Part shown: in pieces, positions 52,816-61,155 of the stretch | How the letters are laid out: the number at the start of each line of letters is the position of its first letter | How positions within the stretch are numbered: the first letter of the stretch is position 1 | Assembly: GCA_017302295.1 (NCBI GenBank) | Contig: JAFLDS010000016.1 | Location: 21,486 to 85,485 of the forward strand | DNA from: Thauera sp. | Lineage (GTDB): Bacteria; Pseudomonadota; Gammaproteobacteria; Burkholderiales; Rhodocyclaceae | Direction: 5' to 3' | DNA length: 64,000 bases | Made by a program: the position numbers and the translations under genes | The notes under the pieces: model-generated | What the model saw: only the letters and a program-made list of their open reading frames with translations | What the model was told of the DNA's origin: nothing | Database searches by the model: none

Positions 52816-52961
52816 GCGGTGCTCCTGGCACTGCGGCGGCAGCGTTCCGAGCACCACTTCACCTGTTCCCAGTCGCGTGTCCATTTCTTGCGCCAGGCGA
52901 AGGGGCGCCCGCAGTGGGCGCAGGTCCTGGTCGGCAGGTCGGCTTTGCGGCGCATGCCCAT
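52812..52961 (-). CDS. DUF2256 small zinc-ribbon protein
   Basis: 49 residues, start ATG 52961 directly after the stop of the preceding gene (TAAATG) with GGAG within that gene's last codons. Sequence MGMRRKADLPTRTC, CAHCGRPFAWRKKW, then WCSERCRR: two CxxC-type pairs of a zinc ribbon. DUF2256 genes typically accompany photolyase genes. The stop overlaps the start of the iron-sulfur photolyase. Confidence 0.9.
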   Translation of the reverse strand: MGMRRKADLPTRTCAHCGRPFAWRKKWTRDWEQVKWCSERCRRSARSTA

Positions 52962-54488
52962 TTACCACTCCAGGCTGAGCTGACGGTCGGTGCCCGCGCG
53001 GCGGGGGCGGCGCGCCTCCGGGCGCTTGCGCGAGCCGTGTTTCTTGACGATCGCCGCCTTGGCGGCACGCACTTCGGGCTGGGCGCGCAGCGCATGCACG
53101 CGGGCCTTGGCGGCGCGGGTGGCGGTTTCCAGGTCCACGAGCGGCGCGGCGATGTCCTCGCCCACGCGCACGCCGCAGCGCTGCTGGATGTCGGCTGGCA
53201 TGCGCCAGGGCTCGAACAGCCAGGCGTCGGGCACGCGGCGCATCGCCGGCAGCCACCGGCGCACGAAGCGGCCCTCCGGGTCGTGGTCGCGCGCCTGCTT
53301 CACCGGGTTATAGACGCGGGTGGTGTTGATGCCGGTGGTGCCCGACTGCATCTGCATCTGGCTCCAGTGGATGCCCGGTTCGTAGTCGAGGAACTGCCGC
53401 GCCAGCCATTCGCCGACCGGGCGCCAGTGCAGCCAAAGCGGATAGGCGGCCACCGACACCAGCATCGCGCGCATGCGGAAGTTCAGCCAGCCGGTCTCGC
53501 GCAGCATCGCCACGCAGGCATCGACCAGCGGCCAGCCGGTGCGCCCGGCCACCACCGCATCGAAATGCGCCGGGTTCCAGTCCGGCTCGCGCAGGCCGTC
53601 GTAGCCGCGATGCAGGTTGCGGAACTCGAGCTCAGGTTCGCTCTCGAGCTTCTGAATGAAATGGCAGTGCCAGTAAAGGCGGCTGAGGAAGGCGGCGAGG
53701 CCCTTGCGGCGGCGTTCGTCGGCCGGCGGTAAGGCTTCGATTTCAGCGCGCGTCGCCTGCACCACCTCGCGCAGGCTCAGGCAGCCCCAGGCGAGGTAGG
53801 GCGATAGCCGCGAGCAGGCGCTGGGCGCCGACAGCGGCGAAGAGATGCCTCCGCGGTACTGGCCGCTGCGCTCGGACAGAAAACTGTGCAACACGTCGAG
53901 CGCGGCGTGGCGCCCGCCCGGCTGGCGGCGTGGCGGATCGTCGTCGAGCAGGCCCAGTCCGGAGGCGTCGGGGGGCGGCGTTTCGGTCCAGGGCAGCGAG
54001 GCGGACTCGATGTGTGCGGGCAGGTCGTGCCGGGCGGCGGCGACATGCGCTTCCCAGCGCCCCCGCCAGGTGTCGCGGTCGTGCAGGCGGCGGACCACGC
54101 CGAACTGCGGGTACTCGTGCCAGGCGACGCCATGGCCTCGGCACCAGGTGGCCACCGCGCGGTCGCGTGTGTAGCTGGCGCCGTTGCCGGTCTCCTCGTG
54201 CGAGTGCAGCGCGGCGAAAGGCGCCAGCGCGTGCAGGCGGTCGAGCACCGCGACCGCCTCGCCAGTGACGACGTGCAGCCTTCCGCCGTGCTGGCGCAAG
54301 GCGGCGTAGAGCTCGCGCAGGCTCTCGATCACGAAACGGTAGTGCTGGCTGGCCGCGTCTGGCTGCGCCCACAGGCCGGGTTCGACGATGTACAGGCACA
54401 GCACCCGTCCGCGCGCGGCGGCGTGCGCGAGCGCGGCGTGGTCGTGCAGGCGCAGGTCGCGCTTGAACCAGACGACTTGGTAGCTCAT
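52962..54488 (-). CDS. Cryptochrome/photolyase family protein with altered substrate residues
   Basis: 508 residues. N-terminal antenna domain (VVWFKRDLRLHDHAALAHA) and FAD domain (RTGWPLVDACVAMLRETGW, DHDPEGRFVRRWLP). The usual class I photolyase substrate glutamate (E274 in E. coli) aligns with Arg270 ahead of Trp273, and the GGWQW loop with the tryptophan of the electron chain is replaced by HWSQMQMQSGTTGINTTRVY. Thus it is not a typical CPD repair enzyme; it may be a cryptochrome-like or unusual repair protein. Basic C-tail (KKHGSRKRPEARR) suggests nucleic-acid contact. First gene after operator C. Confidence 0.88.
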   Translation of the reverse strand: MSYQVVWFKRDLRLHDHAALAHAAARGRVLCLYIVEPGLWAQPDAASQHYRFVIESLRELYAALRQHGGRLHVVTGEAVAVLDRLHALAPFAALHSHEETGNGASYTRDRAVATWCRGHGVAWHEYPQFGVVRRLHDRDTWRGRWEAHVAAARHDLPAHIESASLPWTETPPPDASGLGLLDDDPPRRQPGGRHAALDVLHSFLSERSGQYRGGISSPLSAPSACSRLSPYLAWGCLSLREVVQATRAEIEALPPADERRRKGLAAFLSRLYWHCHFIQKLESEPELEFRNLHRGYDGLREPDWNPAHFDAVVAGRTGWPLVDACVAMLRETGWLNFRMRAMLVSVAAYPLWLHWRPVGEWLARQFLDYEPGIHWSQMQMQSGTTGINTTRVYNPVKQARDHDPEGRFVRRWLPAMRRVPDAWLFEPWRMPADIQQRCGVRVGEDIAAPLVDLETATRAAKARVHALRAQPEVRAAKAAIVKKHGSRKRPEARRPRRAGTDRQLSLEW

Positions 54489-54541
54489 GTCCGATCGAAG
54501 AAGGCGGTGTGGTGCGACGCGGGGAGGCGCCCTTCAATCGG

Positions 54542-54570
54542 ATGATAGCCTGTGAGCTCCTATTTGTCCT
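54542..54570 (-). promoter_or_regulatory. Promoter of photolyase operon
   Basis: On the minus strand AGGACA (plus 54565-54570) and TATCAT (plus 54542-54547) are 17 bp apart. The -35 lies inside operator C, the same layout as at litR. The start point would be near 54535, about 47 bases before the ATG. Confidence 0.75.
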
Positions 54571-54577
54571 GGACAAA
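54563..54577. promoter_or_regulatory. LitR operator C
   Basis: TTTGTCCTGGACAAA is a perfect 15-bp inverted repeat with a central base, matching operators A and B. It overlaps the -35 of the photolyase-operon promoter. It links the two operons 13 kb apart to one regulator. Confidence 0.85.
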
Positions 54578-54614
54578 AGTGCTTTTTCTCGAGCGCTGCG
54601 CTTACGCGGCCGGC

Positions 54615-55298
54615 TCAGCGCGTGACCCAGCCGCCGCACATCGGGAACACCTGACCGACGAAGCAATCCGCCGCCGCGCTGCTCAGGTAGACGGCGAAAG
54701 CCGCATCCTCGCGCGCGCCGACCAGGCGGCCGAGCGGCACCTCGCGCTGCAGGCGTTCCTGGAAGCGCGGGTTGGCCTGAACGTCGGGCGGGAAGTAGGT
54801 GGGGTTGTCGACGAAGTTCTGCGCGATCGCGTTGACCTGGACATTGTTCGGCGCCATCTCCACCCCGAGCGCCTGCACATAGGCCAGTTGCGCGCCGCGC
54901 GCGGCGCTGTAGCTGGAGGCGCGCTTCATGCCGCGCAGCGCAGCCGCGCTGCCCATCAACACGATCTTGCCGGCACGGCGCGCCACCATCTGCGGCAGCA
55001 CCGCGCGGCACAGCCGCGGCAGCGGATCGACCAGGCAGCCGAACACCTCGGCCCATTCGTCGTCGGTGACGTCCATCGCCGGCGTGCTGGGCGCTGGCAG
55101 TGCGAGGTTGGCGACCAGCACGTCGACCACGCCGGAGCGCGCCACCAGCGCCGCCGGCGCGTCGGCTGCGCGCAGCGACTCGGTGCTGGCGATCACTTCG
55201 GCGCCCTGTTCGGCGAACACTTCGCACAGCACCGGGCCCATGAAGGCGTCGGCCTGGGTGATCAGCACACGTTTTCCGGCAAGCGGGGCATCGGCCAT
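54615..55298 (-). CDS. Halohydrin dehalogenase
   Basis: 227 residues from ATG 55298 after GGAGACGACC. The fold is SDR-like but it has the two diagnostic halohydrin dehalogenase motifs: T-x4-F-x-G (Thr14, Phe19, Gly21) replacing the NAD glycine motif, and S-x12-Y-x3-R (Ser117, Tyr130, Arg134) with Arg in place of Lys. The later NFVDNPTYFPPD corresponds to the halide-binding region. Such enzymes convert vicinal haloalcohols to epoxides and halide, and the reverse with azide, cyanide or nitrite, without a cofactor. Natural substrate unknown. Ten bases after the glycerophosphodiesterase gene. Confidence 0.88.
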   Translation of the reverse strand: MADAPLAGKRVLITQADAFMGPVLCEVFAEQGAEVIASTESLRAADAPAALVARSGVVDVLVANLALPAPSTPAMDVTDDEWAEVFGCLVDPLPRLCRAVLPQMVARRAGKIVLMGSAAALRGMKRASSYSAARGAQLAYVQALGVEMAPNNVQVNAIAQNFVDNPTYFPPDVQANPRFQERLQREVPLGRLVGAREDAAFAVYLSSAAADCFVGQVFPMCGGWVTR

Positions 55299-55308
55299 GG
55301 TCGTCTCC

Positions 55309-56286
55309 TCAGTTCCAGCGGATGGGTGTGGGCGCGTGCTGCACGTGCAGTGCGGCGACGGCCCGGTTCGGGTAGTCGGTGATGATGCCGGTGACGCCGG
55401 CGGCTGCCAGCGCCGCCATGCGGTGCGCGTCGTTGCAGGTCCAGGCGAAGACCATGTGGTCGGCGGCGGCGAGTTCGGCAAGCGTGGCGCGGCTGGTGGG
55501 GTCGAGCGTGCCGTCGACGGAGCCGAAGCCGAGCGAATCCACCTCGCCGTGGCAACCGGGGTGGTAGGCGTCGGCGTCGAGGAGGGCGAGGTAGTCGGCG
55601 ACGCGCGCGAGGCGTCCGCTGCTCAGCACGCCGGTGGCGATGTCGGCATCCAGCCGGCGCAGCTGGACCAACTGCGCGTGGTCGAAGGACGACACCAGTA
55701 CGCTGCGCGCGAGGCCTGCGGCGCGAACGTCTCCCACCACGCGTGCGGCGATGCCTTCATACAGCCGGGGGATGGACTTGATCTCGATGTTCAGCAGCAG
55801 GTCGCGGTCGGCTGCGAACAAGAGAACTTCCTGCAGCGTGGGGATGCGGATCGCGCCGCTGGCGAAGCGCGCGCGCTCGGCGAGCGGCACCTGCCCGGCA
55901 AGTTCGGTGTCGGTCAGCCCGCGCAGGAAAGGTTGGCGACGCGCTGCGGGCAGGTCCAGCTCGCGCACGTACCAGCTGCCGGCGTCGAGCTCGCGCAGCT
56001 CCTCCGCGCTGAAGTCGGAGACGAACCCGCCGGCAAACAGCGGGAATTCGGTGGCGACGTCGGTGCAGCGGGCGAGGCGGTCGTCGTGATGCACCACGGC
56101 GATACCGTCGCGCGACAGATGCACGTCGAGTTCCACCATGTCGCAGCCCAGCGTGGCCGCCTTATCGAAGGCGGCGAGGGTGTTCTCGGGGGCGAAGGCG
56201 CGCGCGCCGCGATGGCCGACGACGAGCGGGCGACCCATTGGCAGCGGGCGGCCGGATGGGAACTGCAGGCGACGGGGTCGAGACAT
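55309..56286 (-). CDS. Glycerophosphodiester phosphodiesterase (UgpQ/GDPD type)
   Basis: 325 residues; GDPD motifs: VGHRGARAFAPENT (His25, Arg26, Glu34), VELDVHLSRDG (Glu52, Asp54), VVHHDD (His67), IEIKS. No signal peptide, so cytosolic. It hydrolyses glycerophosphodiesters to glycerol-3-phosphate and an alcohol. It is longer than UgpQ (about 250) through internal loops. In one transcript with halohydrin dehalogenase. Confidence 0.9.
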   Translation of the reverse strand: MSRPRRLQFPSGRPLPMGRPLVVGHRGARAFAPENTLAAFDKAATLGCDMVELDVHLSRDGIAVVHHDDRLARCTDVATEFPLFAGGFVSDFSAEELRELDAGSWYVRELDLPAARRQPFLRGLTDTELAGQVPLAERARFASGAIRIPTLQEVLLFAADRDLLLNIEIKSIPRLYEGIAARVVGDVRAAGLARSVLVSSFDHAQLVQLRRLDADIATGVLSSGRLARVADYLALLDADAYHPGCHGEVDSLGFGSVDGTLDPTSRATLAELAAADHMVFAWTCNDAHRMAALAAAGVTGIITDYPNRAVAALHVQHAPTPIRWN

Positions 56287-56440
56287 GCGGGTCTCCCGCG
56301 TGGGCTTCGCGTGGTTGCTGTCCCGATTCTATTCAGCTCGACGGCAAATACCTACCTGAATGCAGCGTCGGCGGCAGCGGACTGCGCTGGGGTCTCGCTG
56401 ACCGCGATGCGGTGCGGCCACGCGAGCGCAGCGTGCCGGC

Positions 56441-57763
56441 TTAGCGCTGTATGGCCTGTGCCCGCAGCCAGTCCAGCGCACCCTGCCCGGCGGCGCGGCC
56501 GCTGGCGAAGCAGGCGGTGAGCAGGTAGCCGCCGGTGGGTGCTTCCCAATCCAGCATCTCGCCGGCAGCGAACACGCCGGGCAGCGCGCGCAACATGAGG
56601 TGCGCGTCCACTTCGCCGAAATCCACGCCGCCCGCGCTGCTGATCGCTTCGTCCAGCGGCCTTGTCGCGACCAGGCGCAGCGGCAGCGCCTTGATGCCGG
56701 CGGCGAGCCGCGTCGGATCATTGAAATCCGCGGCGGGCAGGCATTCGCGCAGCAACGCCGCCTTCAGCCCCCTGATGCCGGCCTGGCCCTGCAGGTGGCT
56801 GGCCATCGAGCGGCTGCCGCGCGGTCGCGCGAGCTCGGCAGCGAGCCGCTCCAGGCTGCGACCGGGGGCGAGATCGAGCTCGAGGAGCACTTCGCCGCGC
56901 GCGGCGATGGTGTCGCGCAGCGGGGCCGACAGCGCATAGATCAGCCCGCCCTCGATGCCGGTGGCCGAGATCAGACATTCGCCGGCGCGTTCGTGGCGCT
57001 CGCCAGCTGCATCGGTGACGCGGGCGGCGACCGACTTCAGCGGTTCGCCGAGGTGGCGCGCCAGCAGATGAGCACTCCATCCGCGGCCGTTGGTGCCGCC
57101 GGCGGCGACGTCGAAGCCGCAGTTGGCGGGCACGAGCTCGGCGACGCGGATGCCGCGTTCGCGCAGGGTCGGTACCCAGGCGCCGTCCGAGCCCAGCTTC
57201 GCCCAGCTGCCGCCGCCCAGCGCCAGCACCACCGCGTCGGGCGTCACGCGATGCTCGCCGGCGGGGGTTGCGAAACGCAGGGCGGGCGCAGCGAGGCGGG
57301 CCGAGCCGCCGATCGTGTGCGCATCGGTGTTCCAGCCCAGCCAGCGATGACGCATCGCGAAATGCACGCCGGCCGTCCGCAGCCGCGCCAGCCAGGCGCG
57401 CAGAAGCGGCGCAGCCTTCATCTCCTGGGGGAACACGCGGCCGGAGCTGCCAACGAAGGTGCCGACGCCCAGTCCGTGCGCCCAGGCACGCAGCGCGTCG
57501 GCGTCGAAGGCGGCGATCATCGGCTCCAGCATCGCGCGGCGCGCGCCATAGCGCGACAGAAAGGCGTCGCGCGCTTCGGAGTGGGTCAGGTTGAGGCCGC
57601 CGCGGCCGGCGAGCAGGAACTTGCGCCCCACCGAGGGCATTGCATCGTAGACCGTGACCTCGGCTGCGCCGGCCAGCACTTCCGCCGCCATCAGCCCGGC
57701 TGGACCGCCGCCGATGACGGCGACCTGCGGCCGACGGCTGCGGACTGCGTGGGCGTCGCTCAT
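56441..57763 (-). CDS. TIGR03862/HI0933-family flavoprotein
   Basis: 440 residues. N-terminal VAVIGGGPAGLMAAEVLAG FAD motif, SVGRKFLLAGRGGLNLTHSE, and C-terminal FAAGEMLDWEAPTGGYLL, typical of the HI0933/BaiN-like family subgroup TIGR03862. These are FAD enzymes of unknown or uncertain redox role. Start overlaps the thioesterase stop. Confidence 0.9.
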   Translation of the reverse strand: MSDAHAVRSRRPQVAVIGGGPAGLMAAEVLAGAAEVTVYDAMPSVGRKFLLAGRGGLNLTHSEARDAFLSRYGARRAMLEPMIAAFDADALRAWAHGLGVGTFVGSSGRVFPQEMKAAPLLRAWLARLRTAGVHFAMRHRWLGWNTDAHTIGGSARLAAPALRFATPAGEHRVTPDAVVLALGGGSWAKLGSDGAWVPTLRERGIRVAELVPANCGFDVAAGGTNGRGWSAHLLARHLGEPLKSVAARVTDAAGERHERAGECLISATGIEGGLIYALSAPLRDTIAARGEVLLELDLAPGRSLERLAAELARPRGSRSMASHLQGQAGIRGLKAALLRECLPAADFNDPTRLAAGIKALPLRLVATRPLDEAISSAGGVDFGEVDAHLMLRALPGVFAAGEMLDWEAPTGGYLLTACFASGRAAGQGALDWLRAQAIQR

Positions 57764-58188
57764 GCGCCGGGAAAGCGGCGGCGAAAGCCCTCGGGCGCCG
57801 GCGCGATCTTGCGTGCACCGTAGTCGAAGAACACGATGCCGGTCTTGCCGCGCGCCACGTCGCGGCCGCTGGCCTTGTCGCGCATGCGCCAGACGACGTC
57901 GCAGCCATACTTGCTGAAGTCCTCGGCGCCCATCTCGACCACCATGGTTTCACCGTGGAAGGCTTCGGAAAGGTATTGCAGCGCGGCGTCGGCGACGATG
58001 ATGCCCAGCCCCTCGACGTCCAGTTCCGCGTAGCCCATGGATTTCAGCCAGCGCACCCGCGCTTCCGACACCAGTGACAGCAGCAGGGCGTTGTCGAGGT
58101 GGTTGCCGTGGTTGATGTGGCCGATGTAGAGCGGGATCTCGGTCGAGAAGGGAAACGATGCGGGGAGGTCGATCTTGATGCGGGCCAT
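57760..58188 (-). CDS. Acyl-CoA thioesterase (4HBT hot-dog fold)
   Basis: 142 residues from ATG 58188. Hot-dog fold with YIGHINHGNHLDNALLLSL, where Asn/Asp replace the usual YDxHVNxxxY. Resembles YbgC/4-hydroxybenzoyl-CoA thioesterase-type proteins. It likely cleaves acyl-CoA. The first gene of a two-gene unit with the flavoprotein. Confidence 0.85.
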   Translation of the reverse strand: MARIKIDLPASFPFSTEIPLYIGHINHGNHLDNALLLSLVSEARVRWLKSMGYAELDVEGLGIIVADAALQYLSEAFHGETMVVEMGAEDFSKYGCDVVWRMRDKASGRDVARGKTGIVFFDYGARKIAPAPEGFRRRFPGA

Positions 58189-58312
58189 GGCTGCAGCGAC
58201 GTGAAGACGCAAAAAAATGGGCGGAGGGGCCGAAGCCTAGCGCGCTGCACGCGTTGGCTTCAACTCTTCCGCCCTTGTGGCGATGCCGGGCGCTACGGCC
58301 CGGCGGCGTCGG

Positions 58313-58786
58313 TCAGGCCTCGGCCGGGATGCGCAGCACCTGGCCCGGATAGATCTTGTCCGGGTGGCTCAGCATCGGCTTGTTGGCCTCGAAGATGGCC
58401 GGGTACTTGTTGGCGTTGCCGTAATACTGCTTGGCGATCGCCGACAGGGTGTCGCCGCGCGCCACAGTGTGGAAACGCGCTTCCGCGGCAGGCGCGGCCA
58501 CCGTCATGCTGTCGCTGACCTGGGCCACGCCCGCGACGTTGCCGGCGGCAAGCAGGATCTTTTCCTTTGTTGCCTGATCCGGCGCGGTGCCCGAGACGGT
58601 GACGGTGGAACTGGCGCCGTCGAAAGCAACGGCAAGATCGGCCGGCGCCAGCTTGAGCGCGACGATGTAGTTGCGGATCGCTTCGCCGGCCTTCGCATTG
58701 GCCGCCGGATCGGTGCCGGCCGCCTGCGCTTCGCCACTGCCGAAAAGCTTCTCACCTGCTTCCTTGATGAACGCGAACAGTCCCAT
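58313..58786 (-). CDS. BON-LysM domain protein (Kbp/YgaU-like)
   Basis: 157 residues starting MGLFAFIKEAGEKLFG, then a BON domain (residues about 35-95, AIRNYIVALKL, VTVSGTAPDQATKEKI) and a LysM domain (about 105-155, FHTVARGDTLSAIAKQYYGN). Length and order match E. coli Kbp/YgaU, a cytoplasmic K+-binding protein. AAGGAGT precedes the ATG. Confidence 0.9.
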   Translation of the reverse strand: MGLFAFIKEAGEKLFGSGEAQAAGTDPAANAKAGEAIRNYIVALKLAPADLAVAFDGASSTVTVSGTAPDQATKEKILLAAGNVAGVAQVSDSMTVAAPAAEARFHTVARGDTLSAIAKQYYGNANKYPAIFEANKPMLSHPDKIYPGQVLRIPAEA

Positions 58787-58950
58787 TCTTGACTCCTTTA
58801 CCAGACGATGCGAATTGCAACGGAGTCAGGATAGCTCGATATCCCGGGCGGGTCCATTTGCGCAAAATATGTCATGCATCGGCGCCATGCCGGCTAGAAT
58901 CCCGGCCGAGCCGCGTGCGCGGGAAGATTCTTAGTGACTGGAGTTGAATC

Positions 58951-59448
58951 ATGTTCGATCAGGAAGACAGTGAGCTGAATGTCGTGATGGGCGTGTTGTT
59001 CGGGATCATCGCCCTGGTGATCGCCCTCGTCATCGGCCTGGGCGTGCACAAGCTGCGCTCGGGCGGCGAGGCAGCGCCGGTGGCCGTGGCCATGGCGCCG
59101 GCGGGCGAGGCCTTCGTCGATGTTCAGGAAGTCGGCGAACCGCTCGCCAAGGTGTACTTCGATCTGGGCCAGTCGGCGCTTCCGGCCGATGCGGCGCCCA
59201 GCATCGAGAAGGTTGTTGCGGCGTTGAACGCCGCCGGCGACAAGCGCGCGCTGTTGTCGGGCTACCACGACGAGACCGGCGGTGCGGCGGTAAACGCCGA
59301 AGTTGCGAAGAATCGCGCCCTGTCGGTGCGTGCAGCGCTGCTCGCCGCCGGCGTTCCCGCCGAGCGCGTGCTGATGCGCCGTCCGGCGGTCACGCTTGGC
59401 GGTGGCGATGCCGCCGAGGCGCGTCGGGTCGAGATCCGCGTGCAGTAA
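58951..59448 (+). CDS. OmpA-like membrane-anchored protein
   Basis: 165 residues. An N-terminal transmembrane helix (VVMGVLFGIIALVIALVIGLGV split) then a C-terminal OmpA-family domain with AKVYFDLGQSALP and GYHDETGG, NRALSVRAALLAAGVPAERV. It probably binds peptidoglycan from the inner membrane. CTGGAGTTGAATC precedes the ATG. Terminator follows. Confidence 0.85.
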   Translation: MFDQEDSELNVVMGVLFGIIALVIALVIGLGVHKLRSGGEAAPVAVAMAPAGEAFVDVQEVGEPLAKVYFDLGQSALPADAAPSIEKVVAALNAAGDKRALLSGYHDETGGAAVNAEVAKNRALSVRAALLAAGVPAERVLMRRPAVTLGGGDAAEARRVEIRVQ

Positions 59449-59475
59449 TTCGCTGCAACTCAGTTGCCGTTCGAG

Positions 59476-59501
59476 AGCCGGGCATGCCCGGCTTTTCTTT
59501 T
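59476..59501 (+). terminator. Intrinsic terminator of OmpA-like gene
   Basis: AGCCGGGCATGCCCGGCT at 59476-59493 is a perfect palindrome forming a GC-rich stem, followed by TTTCTTTT. A clear Rho-independent terminator. Confidence 0.9.
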
Positions 59502-59702
59502 GTCGTGCGCACTGACCATTGGCAATGAAGGCACCGGAGTGGTGCGGGAGTAGGGCAAGGGCATGAAAGGCGCCGGCTCGGCCTGCCTCATGCACCGAAA
59601 GCGGGAATTTCATGCACAATGTTGGGGAAACCGCGCGACCGTCTCGGGTAACACCGAGGCGGTCGCGCGCGCATGTCCATCTCTACACACAGGCCCAGCA
59701 TC

Positions 59703-61046
59703 ATGAAATATCAGTCTCTCGAGGAGTTCCTGGCTTACGTTGAGCAGCGCAACCCTGGCCAGCCCGAATATCTGCAGGCGGTCAGCGAGGTCATGGAGAG
59801 CCTGTGGCCCTTCATCTCCGCGAACAGACGCTACGCTGAGCACGCGCTCCTCGACCGACTGATCGAACCCGAGCGCGTGATCATGTTCCGCGTGTCGTGG
59901 GTGGACGACAAGGGCGACGTCCAGGTCAATCGTGGCTATCGCATCCAGCACAATTCGGCCATCGGCCCCTACAAGGGCGGCCTGCGTTTCCATCCTTCGG
60001 TGAACCTGTCGATCCTGAAGTTCCTCGCCTTCGAGCAGACCTTCAAGAACGCGCTGACCACGCTGCCCATGGGCGGCGGCAAGGGCGGCTCCGACTTCGA
60101 TCCGAAGGGCCGCAGCCCGGGTGAAGTCATGCGTTTCTGCCAGGCCTTCATGAGCGAGCTGTATCGCCACGTTGGCCCCGACACCGACGTGCCGGCGGGT
60201 GACATCGGTGTGGGCGGCCGCGAGGTCGGCTACATGGCCGGCATGATGAAGAAGCTGTCGAACAACGCCGCCTGCGTGTTCACCGGCAAGGGCCTGACCT
60301 TCGGCGGCTCGCTGATCCGTCCGGAATCGACCGGCTACGGCACGGTGTACTTCGCCAACGCGATGCTCGAGCACGCCGGCCGCGACTTCAAGGGCCTGCG
60401 CGTGGCCGTGTCCGGTTCGGGCAACGTCGCCCAGTTCGCCATCGAGAAGCTGATGCAACTCGGCGCCAAGCCCATCACCTGCTCGGATTCGAGCGGCACG
60501 GTGATCGACGAGGCCGGTTTCACCCCCGAGAAGCTGGCGATCCTCATGGAGATCAAGAATCACCATTACGGCCGCGTCTCCGAGTACGCCGAGCGCATCT
60601 GTGCCCGTTTCGAGCCGAACGTGCGCCCGTGGCACGTGCCGGTCGATGTCGCCCTGCCGTGCGCGACGCAGAACGAGCTCGACGCCAACGACGCCGCCAC
60701 GCTGGTCAGGAACGGTGTGATCGCGGTTGCCGAGGGCGCCAACATGCCCAGCACCGCCGAAGCCGTGAAGATCTTCGAGCACAACGGCGTGCTGTACGCG
60801 CCGGGCAAGGCGTCCAATGCCGGTGGTGTTGCCACTTCCGGCCTGGAGATGAGCCAGAACGCGATGCGCCTGTCGTGGACCCGCGAAGAGGTCGACGCAC
60901 GCCTGAAGGAGATCATGCTCGGCATCCACGCCGCCTGCCTGAAGTACGGCAAGCGCGCCGACGGCACGGTGAGCTATGCCGACGGCGCCAACGTCGCCGG
61001 CTTCGTCAAGGTCGCGGAGGCGATGCTTGCGCAAGGCGTGATCTGA
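59703..61046 (+). CDS. gdhA: NADP-type glutamate dehydrogenase
   Basis: 447 residues from ATG 59703, the exact usual length of hexameric GdhA. Motifs: RIQHNSAIGPYKGGLRFHP, LPMGGGKGGSDFDPKGRS with the catalytic Lys, DTDVPAGDIGVGGREVGYM, and the Rossmann VAVSGSGNVAQFAIEK. It makes glutamate from 2-oxoglutarate and ammonium. A short alternative start at 59673 (MSISTH) is less typical. Confidence 0.95.
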   Translation: MKYQSLEEFLAYVEQRNPGQPEYLQAVSEVMESLWPFISANRRYAEHALLDRLIEPERVIMFRVSWVDDKGDVQVNRGYRIQHNSAIGPYKGGLRFHPSVNLSILKFLAFEQTFKNALTTLPMGGGKGGSDFDPKGRSPGEVMRFCQAFMSELYRHVGPDTDVPAGDIGVGGREVGYMAGMMKKLSNNAACVFTGKGLTFGGSLIRPESTGYGTVYFANAMLEHAGRDFKGLRVAVSGSGNVAQFAIEKLMQLGAKPITCSDSSGTVIDEAGFTPEKLAILMEIKNHHYGRVSEYAERICARFEPNVRPWHVPVDVALPCATQNELDANDAATLVRNGVIAVAEGANMPSTAEAVKIFEHNGVLYAPGKASNAGGVATSGLEMSQNAMRLSWTREEVDARLKEIMLGIHAACLKYGKRADGTVSYADGANVAGFVKVAEAMLAQGVI

Positions 61047-61069
61047 CCCTGCCAGTGGTCTCCTGACAC

Positions 61070-61108
61070 GCCCGCCCGTCGCAGCTTCGGCTGTCGGGCG
61101 GGCTTTTT
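61070..61108 (+). terminator. Intrinsic terminator of gdhA
   Basis: GCCCGCCCG and CGGGCGGGC with inner CAGC/GCTG around a TTCG loop form a strong stem, with one small bulge, followed by TTTTT at 61104-61108. Confidence 0.9.
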
Positions 61109-61155
61109 CATTGGCCGCTTGTGGAATACCGATTCGTGGATTCCGCAATACAGCA

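Noticed and set aside
54615-55298. Ordinary short-chain dehydrogenase
   Set aside because: The nucleotide glycine motif is absent (T-x4-F-x-G instead) and the catalytic Lys is Arg, which match halohydrin dehalogenases.
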